Below, in pieces: positions 6,948-15,437 of a DNA stretch of 27,232 nt. The notes below the pieces were generated by a model, which searched no databases, was not told the origin of the DNA, and saw only the letters and a list, made by a program, of their open reading frames with translations. Where the stretch lies: contig CAKSOW010000034.1 of the NCBI GenBank assembly GCA_934479825.1, forward strand, positions 1 through 27,232, read 5' to 3'. This DNA comes from an uncultured Eubacteriales bacterium. Lineage in GTDB: Bacteria > Bacillota > Clostridia > Oscillospirales > CAG-382. Within the stretch, counting starts at the first letter, position 1. The number at the start of each line of letters is the position of its first letter. Both the position numbers and the translations under genes were made by a program.

Positions 6948-8483
6948 TTACACACCTTGCCAATACTTTCTGTCAAGACTGCGAAGCTGAATGGCTTGGG
7001 CGATATGCTTTTCGCCGATGATGTCGTTTTCATCCATATCTGCAATGGTTTTGGCAAGCCGCAGAATGCGGTCATAGCCGCGTGCGGACAGTCCCAATCG
7101 GTCAAACGCCGCCGCAAGAAGCGTGTCAGCGCGCTCGTCGGTCACACAATATTCACGAATCATGGCTGGCGTCAGCTGGCCGTTGGCATAGATCCCTGTG
7201 CCGGCATAGCGTTTTGTCATACGTTCGCGTGCCTTTTCCACACGCCGCCGGATATCCGACGATTTTTCGCGCGGTGTATTATCGCGCAGAGTTTCATAAG
7301 TAAGCGACCCGACTTCGATCTGAATGTCGATTCGGTCGAGCATAGGGCCTGATATTTTGGCAAGATATTGACTTCTGGCAAACGGCGTGCAGGTGCATTT
7401 GCGGTCAGGACAGCCGAAATAGCCGCATTTGCAGGGATTCATGGCGCACACGAGCATGAATTTGCTCGGAAAGCGCATTCGTCCGTTGACGCGCGCAATG
7501 GTAACCGCACCGTCCTCAATCGGCTGGCGGAGCGCGTCGGTGCTGTCTTTTTTGAATTCGGCCAATTCATCCAAAAACAGAACGCCGTTATGTGCCAAAG
7601 ATATTTCTCCGGGCATAGGTGTTTTGCCGCCGCCGATCAGACTGGCCGTAGACATAGTGTGATGCGGCGAACGGAACGGGCGGCTGACGACAAGCGGTTT
7701 GTCTTTCGGCAAAGAGCCGCAGACCGAGTGCACGCGCGTTGTTTCTATGGCTTCGTCGAAGCTCATGGGCGGCAAAATGCCGGGAAGCCGTTTGGCAAGC
7801 ATGCTTTTTCCTGTTCCGGGCGGGCCGATCAACAGTACGTTATGCATGCCGGCGGCCGCAATTTCAAGCGCACGTTTGGCGTTTTCCTGTCCCTTGACGT
7901 CGCAGAAATCCGGAATCCCGTCATACGATGCCGAGAGAAGTCCGCCGGTGTCGAGCGATGTCGGTTCGATCCGGACAAGGCCGGTGAGGTGCGCAATCAA
8001 TTCGTTGACGTTGTCCACTCCATATACCGTGATTCCGTCCACAACAGCTGCCTCGGCGGCGTTTTCAAGCGGAACATAGATTTCGCGTATACCGGCGGCT
8101 TTGGCGGCAAGGCACATGGACAGTACGCCGCACACGCGTCGGATACCGCCCGAAAGGGAAAGCTCACCGATAAAGCATTTGCCGTCGGTGTCTGTGGTGG
8201 CAAGAACACTGCTTTTGAGAATTGCAAGCAAGATGGCAAGGTCGAAAGCCGTGCCTTGTTTTAATCGGTCGGCTGGTGCAAGGTTGACGGTGATGGCTGT
8301 CATGGGAAATTCAATGCCGGAGGAGCGGATGGCTGCCTTGATACGTTCATATGCTTCACGCACAGCAGCATCCGGAAGTCCTACAAGCGTAAAACCCGGA
8401 AAAGAACCGGAAGAAAAGCATTCCACATCCACCATAAAGCCGTCGATTCCGTATACGGCCGCCGATTTTACCGTTACCGTCAT
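6948..8483 (-). CDS. comM: YifB/ComM family Mg-chelatase-like AAA+ ATPase
   Basis: The 511-residue protein has an N-terminal ChlI-like domain (about 20-145), an AAA+ core with Walker A GPPGTGKS (220-227) and Walker B VLFLDELAEF (301-310), and a C-terminal Mg-chelatase helical domain. A Cys cluster typical of the family, CKCGYFGCPDRKCTC, is at 351-365. In Vibrio and Haemophilus, ComM is a hexameric helicase that drives branch migration during integration of transformed DNA. The Firmicute orthologue has the same architecture but is less studied. It starts 35 bp after guaB on the same strand and is probably cotranscribed with it. The usual dprA neighbour is absent. Confidence 0.93.
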   Translation of the reverse strand: MTVTVKSAAVYGIDGFMVDVECFSSGSFPGFTLVGLPDAAVREAYERIKAAIRSSGIEFPMTAITVNLAPADRLKQGTAFDLAILLAILKSSVLATTDTDGKCFIGELSLSGGIRRVCGVLSMCLAAKAAGIREIYVPLENAAEAAVVDGITVYGVDNVNELIAHLTGLVRIEPTSLDTGGLLSASYDGIPDFCDVKGQENAKRALEIAAAGMHNVLLIGPPGTGKSMLAKRLPGILPPMSFDEAIETTRVHSVCGSLPKDKPLVVSRPFRSPHHTMSTASLIGGGKTPMPGEISLAHNGVLFLDELAEFKKDSTDALRQPIEDGAVTIARVNGRMRFPSKFMLVCAMNPCKCGYFGCPDRKCTCTPFARSQYLAKISGPMLDRIDIQIEVGSLTYETLRDNTPREKSSDIRRRVEKARERMTKRYAGTGIYANGQLTPAMIREYCVTDERADTLLAAAFDRLGLSARGYDRILRLAKTIADMDENDIIGEKHIAQAIQLRSLDRKYWQGV

Positions 8484-8518
8484 GTGCCTTGCACCCCCAT
8501 TTCCGATTTTTATTTCAA

Positions 8519-10015
8519 TTACTGTTTGGCTGTTTTCAACATAACGTCATGATAGCCGCCCTCGACGATACTGGTCGCCGAAACAAGCGTGATATTGGCG
8601 TTCTTTTGTAAATCCGGAATGTTGGTTACGCCGCAGTTGCACATGGTGGACTTGACCTTGTAAAGGCTCTTTGCCACATTGTCGTGCAGGCTTCCGGCGT
8701 AGGTGACATAGGAGTCAACGCCCTCTTCAAACGAAAGCTTGGCTTTGCCGCCAAGGTCGTAGCGCTGCCAGTTGCGCGCGCGGTTGGAGCCTTCGCCCCA
8801 GTATTCCTTGACATAGGTGCCGTTAATGTTGAGTTTGGACGTCGGGCTTTCGTCAAAACGTGCAAAGTAACGGCCGAGCATCATGAAATCTGCGCCCATG
8901 GCAAGCGCAAGCGTCATGTGGTAATCGTGAACAATGCCGCCGTCCGAGCAGACCGGAACGTAAACGCCGGTCCTTTCGTAATATTCATCGCGTGCTTTTA
9001 CAACGTCGATAAGCGCCGTCGCCTGACCGCGGCCGATACCTTTTTGTTCGCGTGTAATGCAGATCGAACCGCCGCCGATACCGACTTTGACGAAATCCGC
9101 ACCGGCTTCGGCAAGGAATAAGAAACCGTCGCGGTCAACTACGTTGCCGGCGCCTACCTTGACCTTGTCGCCATAGGTCTTGCGGATAAAATCGAGCGTT
9201 TTTTTCTGCCAACAGCTGTAACCCTCTGAGGAGTCGATACACAAAACGTCCGCACCTGCCTCGACAAGCGCCGGAACTCTCTTTTCGTAGTCAAGCGTGT
9301 TGATGCCGGCGCCGACCACATAGCGCTTTTGCGCGTCGAGAAGCTCGCCGGGATTGTCCTTGTGCTCAGAATAGTCCTTGCGGAAAACCATGTATAACAG
9401 TTTCCCAGCGTCATCGATGATCGGGAGTGAATTGAGTTTGTTTTCCCAGATGATGTCGTTTGCGGCTTTTAAAGTCGTTCCGGAGGGCGCGGTGATAAGG
9501 CGTTCGCGGGGCGTCATGAATTCTTTGACGCGTACATCGGTCGCCATGCGGCTGATACGGTAATCACGGCTGGTAACAATGCCTAAAAGCGTGCCGTTGG
9601 GCGTGCCGTCGTCGGTGATGGCGATGGTGTTGTGCCCGGTGCGTTCGACTAATGCGACAACATCGGCAAGCGTGTGTTTCGGCGTCAGATTGGAATCGCT
9701 GACAACAAAACCTGCTTTGTAGCTCTTGACGCGCGCAATCATGGCCGCTTCATCTTCAATTGACTGCGAACCGTAAATAAAGGATACGCCGCCCTCCTTG
9801 GCAAGAGCGATAGCCATGGTGTCGTTTGAAACCGACTGCATGATAGCCGAAACAAGCGGAATGCTCATCTCAATGGCCGGCTTTTCACCTTTTTTGTATT
9901 TGACAAGCGGCGTTTTTAAGGAAACATTTGCCGGGATGCAATCCTCGGAGGTGTACCCGGGAACGAGAAGATATTCACTGAACGTATGCGACGGTTCGTC
10001 GAAATAAAATGCCAT
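8519..10015 (-). CDS. guaB: IMP dehydrogenase, Tritrichomonas-type
   Basis: The enzyme oxidises IMP to XMP with NAD+, the committed step to guanine nucleotides. It has 498 residues: a TIM barrel split by a two-CBS region (about 100-220), the active-site loop GGGSICITREQKGIGRG with catalytic Cys319, and a mobile flap with the Arg418-Tyr419 pair in NWQRYDLGGK. Most bacterial enzymes have GPGSICTTR in the loop. The GGGSICITR form with EYWGEGSNRARNWQRYD and STMCNCG is what I recall for the Tritrichomonas foetus enzyme. Lys310 and Arg382 also fall at the numbers known there. It has its own promoter (10077-10105) and is followed by comM. The function is secure and the subtype comes from remembered motifs. 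Confidence 0.96.
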   Translation of the reverse strand: MAFYFDEPSHTFSEYLLVPGYTSEDCIPANVSLKTPLVKYKKGEKPAIEMSIPLVSAIMQSVSNDTMAIALAKEGGVSFIYGSQSIEDEAAMIARVKSYKAGFVVSDSNLTPKHTLADVVALVERTGHNTIAITDDGTPNGTLLGIVTSRDYRISRMATDVRVKEFMTPRERLITAPSGTTLKAANDIIWENKLNSLPIIDDAGKLLYMVFRKDYSEHKDNPGELLDAQKRYVVGAGINTLDYEKRVPALVEAGADVLCIDSSEGYSCWQKKTLDFIRKTYGDKVKVGAGNVVDRDGFLFLAEAGADFVKVGIGGGSICITREQKGIGRGQATALIDVVKARDEYYERTGVYVPVCSDGGIVHDYHMTLALAMGADFMMLGRYFARFDESPTSKLNINGTYVKEYWGEGSNRARNWQRYDLGGKAKLSFEEGVDSYVTYAGSLHDNVAKSLYKVKSTMCNCGVTNIPDLQKNANITLVSATSIVEGGYHDVMLKTAKQ

Positions 10016-10076
10016 AATTTTCCTATCCTTTCTGCTTTACGTAATATTATTGTAACTTATTTAGTCTATTTTATCT

Positions 10077-10105
10077 ATTTTACCGCTTTTGCGCCGTTAA
10101 GTCAA
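10077..10105 (-). promoter_or_regulatory. sigma-A promoter of guaB
   Basis: On the minus strand TTGACT (10100-10105) and TAAAAT (10077-10082) are separated by 17 bp, about 60 bp ahead of the guaB start codon. Confidence 0.65.
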
Positions 10106-10216
10106 GATAAACTTGCCTTTTTCGGGCAAATTCGTCGATTTATAACAAAATACAGCGCCTGTTTTCGGACAATATGGCGTATTTTGATTAACCAAGCTCT
10201 TTTCACGATAAAACTC

Positions 10217-10245
10217 TTGCAATTGTGCGTCAAAGGAGTTATAAT
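10217..10245 (+). promoter_or_regulatory. sigma-A promoter of proB
   Basis: TTGCAA (10217-10222) and TATAAT (10240-10245) are exactly 17 bp apart, giving a leader of about 65 nt before proB. The rest of the 10016-10316 gap, apart from the guaB promoter, shows nothing further. Confidence 0.75.
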
Positions 10246-10316
10246 ACTATAATACAAAGTACATTTGTGCGTTCAGCACATGTTTCTATTTTCCCGAAAG
10301 GCGCGGCTTTTGCCGC

Positions 10317-11117
10317 ATGGTTGCCATGAAAAATATTAAAGACGCTAAAATCGTCGTTGTAAAGGTCGGTACTTCTACGCTTACTTATTCGTCAGGGATG
10401 TTGAATCTGCGGCGTATCGATTCCCTTGTCAAAACGCTCTGCGATTTGCAGAATTCCGGAAAGAAAATGATTTTGGTCAGCAGCGGCGCAGTGAGCGCCG
10501 GACTTGCCAAAATCGGCTTTTTGCGCCGTCCCGATACCATTGAGGAAAAACAGGCGGCGGCGGCTGTCGGTCAATGTGAACTGATGAATATGTACGAAGC
10601 GCGCTTCGCCTCGTTCGGTCATAAGGTCGCCCAGATCCTGATCACGCGCTTTTCGGTGGAAAGCGATGTCATGCGGCGCAATGCCGAGGGAACGTTCCGC
10701 GTGCTTCTCGAAATGGGCTGTATCCCGATTGTCAACGAAAACGACAGTGTGTCCTATGAAGGAATCAAATTCGGCGGAAACGATCTGTTGGCCGCTTATG
10801 TGGCCGGGATTGCCTCTGCGGACGCCCTAATCAATATGTCGGACGTGGACGGCCTTTTTGACAGCGATCCGCGCACTAATCCGAATGCAAAGCTTATCCG
10901 GCGCGTTGAACAGTTTGACGATGCAATTTTGAAAATGGCCGGCGGAGCCGGAACCGTGCGCGGCACGGGCGGCATGAAAGCCAAGATCAACGCCGCTATC
11001 ATCGCGGCAGAAGCCGGAATCCCTTCAATGATTGTAAACGGCGCCAAACCCGAAATTCTTTATGATATCATGGACGGAAAAGAATGCGGCACGACCTTTA
11101 TGGTCGATAAGATATGA
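10317..11117 (+). CDS. proB: glutamate 5-kinase
   Basis: ProB phosphorylates glutamate on its side-chain carboxylate, the first step of proline synthesis. The 266 residues form one amino-acid-kinase domain without the C-terminal PUA domain of the E. coli enzyme. Motifs are KVGTST (16-21), SSGAVSAG (55-62), NENDSV (140-145), FGGND (152-156), SDVDGLFDSDPR (175-186) and GTGGMKAK (216-223). The start is uncertain between 10317 and 10326. The nearest ribosome site, AAAGG at 10297-10301, is separated from 10317 by a small hairpin. The usual partner proA is not here; mreC follows 43 bp later instead. Confidence 0.94.
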   Translation: MVAMKNIKDAKIVVVKVGTSTLTYSSGMLNLRRIDSLVKTLCDLQNSGKKMILVSSGAVSAGLAKIGFLRRPDTIEEKQAAAAVGQCELMNMYEARFASFGHKVAQILITRFSVESDVMRRNAEGTFRVLLEMGCIPIVNENDSVSYEGIKFGGNDLLAAYVAGIASADALINMSDVDGLFDSDPRTNPNAKLIRRVEQFDDAILKMAGGAGTVRGTGGMKAKINAAIIAAEAGIPSMIVNGAKPEILYDIMDGKECGTTFMVDKI

Positions 11118-11160
11118 AATCGGCGCATAATTTTCTTGACCGTCCGTATCCGGAGGAACT

Positions 11161-12075
11161 ATGAAAGCTTCTTATCAGAAAAAGCGCTCACGCTTTTTCG
11201 CAGTGGCTCTCGCCGCGTCGTTTGTCTGTTCGGCACTTGCCTTCTCGGCACAACAGTCGGGTGTTGCAAGCATTGCGGCAGGCGCTTTGGGCACAGTGGT
11301 CGCACCATTGCAAAAACTTGGCTCGGGCGCTTATGAAAAACTCGAAGAAAAAACAGCGTATTTCAAAGAAATCGATTCACTCCGCGCGGAAAATGAAAAA
11401 CTGAAAACGGAAATTACCGCTTTGGAACGTCAGGTCTCCGAGCTTGAACCGACGAAAAAAGAAAACGATATGCTCTATCACTTTCTCGAACTCAAACGGG
11501 AAAGAACCGATATCAAAATGGTCAACGCAACGGTCATCGGACGCGCTTTTTCCAATTATACTTCGGAATTCACCCTCGATAAGGGCAGTATTCATGGACT
11601 TGAAAAGGATATGCCGGTCATGGCGGAGGATAATACGCTTTTGGGCGTGCTGATCGAAGTCGGACCAACCTATGCGCGCGGTAAGGCACTGACCTCTTAT
11701 GACGTGACCATCGGCGTGAAAAATGAGCGTACCGGCGAGCCGTCACTGCTTTCGGGAAGTCTGTCGCTTGACCGCAAAGGCCTTTGCGAGGCCGCGGATC
11801 TTTTAGAAAGCTCGGATGTCCGCGTCGGAGATATCATGCGTACCTCCGGCCTTGGCGATACCTATCCGCCGGGATTGTACGTCGGAACTGTCACAGAACT
11901 TGTGCCGGATGCCCTCGATCATACCATAAGCGCTGTTGTCAAGCCTTCTTCAAGCGTCTATGATACCGATCTTGTCATGGTCATTACCGATTTTGACCGT
12001 TCGGTTTCAGCCGATACTTCTCCGGCCGATACGGTAACGGATCCTGTCGAAAACCCGGAACAGTCGGATTCATAA
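11161..12075 (+). CDS. mreC: rod shape-determining protein MreC
   Basis: MreC organises the elongation machinery for lateral cell-wall synthesis. The 304-residue product has a short cytoplasmic N terminus rich in Lys and Arg, one membrane segment (about 12-32), an extracellular coiled coil (about 58-108, Glu/Lys-rich heptads) and the beta-rich MreC domain (from about 120, with MVNATVIGRAFSNYTSEFTLDKG). The C-terminal 30 residues are acidic and low-complexity. GGAGG lies five bases upstream of the start. The usual neighbours mreB and mreD are absent, so this is an isolated copy behind proB. A 9-bp hairpin without T-run (12089-12117) follows, so read-through into the next gene is likely. Confidence 0.9.
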   Translation: MKASYQKKRSRFFAVALAASFVCSALAFSAQQSGVASIAAGALGTVVAPLQKLGSGAYEKLEEKTAYFKEIDSLRAENEKLKTEITALERQVSELEPTKKENDMLYHFLELKRERTDIKMVNATVIGRAFSNYTSEFTLDKGSIHGLEKDMPVMAEDNTLLGVLIEVGPTYARGKALTSYDVTIGVKNERTGEPSLLSGSLSLDRKGLCEAADLLESSDVRVGDIMRTSGLGDTYPPGLYVGTVTELVPDALDHTISAVVKPSSSVYDTDLVMVITDFDRSVSADTSPADTVTDPVENPEQSDS

Positions 12076-12152
12076 ATCTTTGTAACTTCGCCGCCGTGTC
12101 TTTCCGATACGGCGGCGTAACCGAATAATCCAGACAGAAAGGAGCGTTTGGC

Positions 12153-14243
12153 ATGCCGCTTGTTCTTTCCCCGGCCGGTTCGCCGGAAGCCCTCTATGCC
12201 GCCCTGAACGCAGGGGCTGATGAAATCTATTTCGGACTTCCGTCTTTCAACGCACGCGAAAATGCGAAGAACTTTACGGAATCCGACGCGCGCGCCGCCA
12301 TTCGCGCCTGTAAACTCTGCGGCGTGAAAACCAATATTACACTAAATACCCTCGTTTCCGACCGCGAACTGGACGGCGTACTGCGTCTTGCTTATAACGC
12401 TGCTTGCATGGGCGCGGACGCTTTCATCGTCCAAGACCTCGGCCTCGCACGAGCTTTAAAAAAAGCTATTCCCGAAATTACCCTCCATGCAAGTACCCAG
12501 TGTGCCTGCCATAGCTTCGAGGGCGCAAAAAAGCTTGCCGAATCCGGCTTTGACCGCGTCGTCCTCGCAAGAGAATTGGATTGTGAAGAAATCCGGAAAA
12601 TCGTCAATCTCGGTGTCGAAACCGAAGTCTTTGTCCATGGCGCCCTGTGCGTCTGCCATTCGGGATTGTGCTTAATGAGCGCTGTTATCGGAAAACGGAG
12701 CGGTAACCGCGGCCTTTGCGCACAACCGTGCCGTTTGCCGTATAGCTTGTCGGAGAAAAAACCGAAAAATACCTATCCGCTCAGCTTGAAAGATTTGTCA
12801 CTCGTCGGTCATGTGCCGCTCCTTGCCGAACTCGGTATTACGTCGTTAAAAATCGAGGGCCGTATGAAGCCGCCCTCTTATGTGGACGGCGTGACGCGCG
12901 TGTGGAAAACGCTTGTCACGGAAAACCGACCGGCAACACACGAGGAAATGGAGTATCTCGAAGCCCTCTTTTCGCGCGGCGGCTTTACCGACGGCTATTT
13001 TACCGGCCATTGCCGCGCGGAAAACCGCTCTATGTACGGCATCCGAACCGAGGAAGATAAACGGAAAACCGAAAAACTCACCTCCGAATCCAAAACTAAA
13101 CCAGCAGAACGAAAACGCCCTGTGCATATATCCGCCTCCTTTGAAGTCGGAAAATCGCCGGAAATCACCATTTCCGACGCACAGGATCCATCCCTTTTTG
13201 CTCATGTCAACGCCGATTTTGCGGTAAGCCCTGCTGCTTCTTCTCCGGTGTCGGAAAAAGAAATCGAAACGTCACTTACCAAACTCGGTACAACTTCGTT
13301 TATGTGTACCGGTATACAAATAGGTGCGCACGGCAATCTTTTCCTTGCCAAGTCACAACTGAATGCCTTGCGAAGAAATGCCGTGGAAGCGTTGGAACAG
13401 AAAATTCTATCTTTTCCGCCGCCCTCTTTCCTGCCGGAACAAGCCGCTTTGCCGGAACGCAAACCGGAAGTACGCGAAGCACCTCTTTCGCCGCGCCCGG
13501 TGCGGCTCTTTCCGAATACCGTCCGCGCACTTGAAAAAATGCTTGATGACAACCGGAACAAACAAACGGAAAGCGTTTGCCTGCCGCTGTCACTGTTTGA
13601 GCCTAACCGGACACAACAGCGCGAACAGGCGTTGACTGTTCTGGAACAAGAACGCTTGCCTTTCGGCGTGCGGATGCCGCGCGTCGTGTTTTCATCCGAA
13701 GAACCGGCCGTGCGGAACGCTTTGCGAAGGGCCGAAACGTGCGGCGCAGAGTATGCCGTCGCGGAGAATATCGGCGATTTGCCGTTAATCCTCGAAACCA
13801 ATCTGAAATTGTATGGCGGTGCGGCGTTAAACGTCTATAATTCCCAAACAGTGCGCTATTTTGCTGAACAGGGCATGACGGATATCACGCTTTCTCCCGA
13901 ACTGACACCGCCGCAGATGCGCGATCTGGTGCATCCGGAAAACGTTCGTTTTTCGCTTATAGGTGCAGGTTGTTTGGAACTTATGGTTCTCGAATCCTGC
14001 GTGATTCGGGCCGGTTCTTCCTGCCGCAGGACGGCCGATGGCGAGATCTGCGCTTATCTTACCGATCGTCTCGGCTTTCATTTTCCCATTCGGGCGGCAC
14101 AGAGATTCGGTGAAAATAACTACCCGTGCCGCAATATTCTCTTGAACAGTGTTCCGCTTCGGCTGATCGAAAAAAGCGCGGAGATTGCCAAGGCTGGTGT
14201 GCAGACTGTTTGTGTGTATGAAGAACCGGATATGCCAATATAA
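12153..14243 (+). CDS. U32 family protein, RlhA-like (23S rRNA hydroxylation)
   Basis: This 696-residue protein has the peptidase U32 signature ETEVFVHGALCVCHSGLC at 156-173 and the Cys set 166, 168, 173, 189 and 193 expected for an iron-sulfur cluster. RGLCAQPCR is at 186-194 and SLKIEGRMK at 231-239. The long C-terminal half resembles the collagenase-like extension (DUF3656) of E. coli RlhA, which hydroxylates C2501 of 23S rRNA. Older annotations call this a collagenase-like protease, but the family members studied best modify RNA. AAAGGAG lies upstream of the start. A dihydrouridine synthase follows 35 bp later, which favours an RNA-modification role. The exact substrate is inferred. Confidence 0.85.
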   Translation: MPLVLSPAGSPEALYAALNAGADEIYFGLPSFNARENAKNFTESDARAAIRACKLCGVKTNITLNTLVSDRELDGVLRLAYNAACMGADAFIVQDLGLARALKKAIPEITLHASTQCACHSFEGAKKLAESGFDRVVLARELDCEEIRKIVNLGVETEVFVHGALCVCHSGLCLMSAVIGKRSGNRGLCAQPCRLPYSLSEKKPKNTYPLSLKDLSLVGHVPLLAELGITSLKIEGRMKPPSYVDGVTRVWKTLVTENRPATHEEMEYLEALFSRGGFTDGYFTGHCRAENRSMYGIRTEEDKRKTEKLTSESKTKPAERKRPVHISASFEVGKSPEITISDAQDPSLFAHVNADFAVSPAASSPVSEKEIETSLTKLGTTSFMCTGIQIGAHGNLFLAKSQLNALRRNAVEALEQKILSFPPPSFLPEQAALPERKPEVREAPLSPRPVRLFPNTVRALEKMLDDNRNKQTESVCLPLSLFEPNRTQQREQALTVLEQERLPFGVRMPRVVFSSEEPAVRNALRRAETCGAEYAVAENIGDLPLILETNLKLYGGAALNVYNSQTVRYFAEQGMTDITLSPELTPPQMRDLVHPENVRFSLIGAGCLELMVLESCVIRAGSSCRRTADGEICAYLTDRLGFHFPIRAAQRFGENNYPCRNILLNSVPLRLIEKSAEIAKAGVQTVCVYEEPDMPI

Positions 14244-14278
14244 GTATACCGGTATATAAAGATATAGGATAACATAGT

Positions 14279-15256
14279 ATGAAAATTGCTCATTTGAATT
14301 TTCCGCATGGCCTGTTTTTGGCGCCGATGGCCGGCGTGACCGATTTACCGTTCCGTGCGATATGCAAAAAATACGGTGCTGAGGGCGTCTTTACTGAGAT
14401 GATCTCTTCGCGTGCCTTGTGCTATCACGATAAGAAAACGGCGGAACTTGCCGTCATGGCCGAAAACGAGCGGCCGTGTTTTTTGCAGATCTTCGGAAAC
14501 GACCCGGAATGCATGGCGCAGGCCGCCGTGCTTGCGGCCGCTTTTTCGCCCGACGCGGTCGATATCAATGCCGGATGCCCGGCACCCAAAATCGTCAAAA
14601 GCGGCGACGGCAGTGCGCTGATGCGCGACCCCGACAAGCTGTACGATATCGTAAAAGCGGTCAAGACAGCGCTTGTGCCTTTTGGTATACCGGTTACGGT
14701 AAAATTCCGTGCCGGTTTTGACGCGGAACATAAGAATGCCGTCGAAGTTGCGCGTGCCTGCGAAAGGGCAGGAGCGGACGCAGTGACGGTGCACGGTCGC
14801 ACACGCGAGCAGATGTATGCGCCGCCGGTTGACCGGGAAATGATTCGTGCCGTCAAGCAAAGTGTCGGGATACCGGTCATTGCAAACGGAGATATCACGG
14901 ACGCAGACAGTGCGTTCTCCATGCTTTTCGAAACCGGATGCGACGGAATTATGGTTGGCCGCGGGGCGCTTGGAAATCCTTATATATTTGAAGAGATCCT
15001 TGCGGCGCTGGAACAGAAAAACTATACGCGTCCGACCGGTGAGCAGATTTTTGCGGATATCCAAGCGCATATTACGGCATTATGCGAATTGAAAGGCGAG
15101 TATACCGGTATACGGGAATCCCGGAAACATGCAGCGTGGTATTTAAAAGGAATGCCGAATGCCGCCGCTTCACGCGATAAGATCAACCGATCGGAAAATC
15201 TTGCGGATATTCTTAACATCATTGAAGGTGTATGCCGACATGCATCGGCGATTTGA
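14279..15256 (+). CDS. dusB: tRNA-dihydrouridine synthase
   Basis: Dus enzymes are FMN-dependent reductases that convert uridine to dihydrouridine in the tRNA D-loop. The 325 residues show LAPMAGVTDLPFR (14-26), INAGCPAPKIVKSGDGSAL (96-114) with catalytic Cys100, VKFRAGF with Lys142 (141-147), VTVHGRTREQMY with His172 (169-180), IANGDI (201-206) and the phosphate-binding MVGRGALGNPYIF (225-237). The C-terminal helical tRNA-binding domain is present. The gene is 35 bp behind the RlhA-like gene. Similarity pattern and context point to the DusB/Dus1 group, but subgroup assignment is not certain by eye. Confidence 0.92.
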   Translation: MKIAHLNFPHGLFLAPMAGVTDLPFRAICKKYGAEGVFTEMISSRALCYHDKKTAELAVMAENERPCFLQIFGNDPECMAQAAVLAAAFSPDAVDINAGCPAPKIVKSGDGSALMRDPDKLYDIVKAVKTALVPFGIPVTVKFRAGFDAEHKNAVEVARACERAGADAVTVHGRTREQMYAPPVDREMIRAVKQSVGIPVIANGDITDADSAFSMLFETGCDGIMVGRGALGNPYIFEEILAALEQKNYTRPTGEQIFADIQAHITALCELKGEYTGIRESRKHAAWYLKGMPNAAASRDKINRSENLADILNIIEGVCRHASAI

Positions 15257-15330
15257 TGAATAAACCGAAAATGAGCCTTATAAAATTGTATATTTTTAAT
15301 ATATAACCTGTAAATTCAGGCGGATATCCG

Positions 15331-15389
15331 TTGACTTTTGCTTGTTTTGTTCTTATAATAAATACTGAAAGTGACCGGCTTACGCCGGT
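15331..15389 (+). promoter_or_regulatory. sigma-A promoter and leader hairpin before membrane protein gene
   Basis: TTGACT (15331-15336) and TATAAT (15354-15359) are 17 bp apart. A 6-bp hairpin (ACCGGC with GCCGGT, 15374-15389) followed by ATTTCTTTT sits immediately downstream in the leader and could act as an attenuator. Confidence 0.6.
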
Positions 15390-15437
15390 ATTTCTTTTGA
15401 TAACGGATGAAAAGTCCTTTCAAACGGAGAGATGTAT

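Noticed and set aside
7368..8264. Long plus-strand open frame opposite comM (298 codons).
   Set aside because: It is the shadow of a G+C-rich coding strand. It has no domain, and comM motifs on the other strand are unambiguous.
12098..12117. Terminator between mreC and the U32 gene.
   Set aside because: The hairpin is strong but followed by TAACC, with no T-run on either strand.
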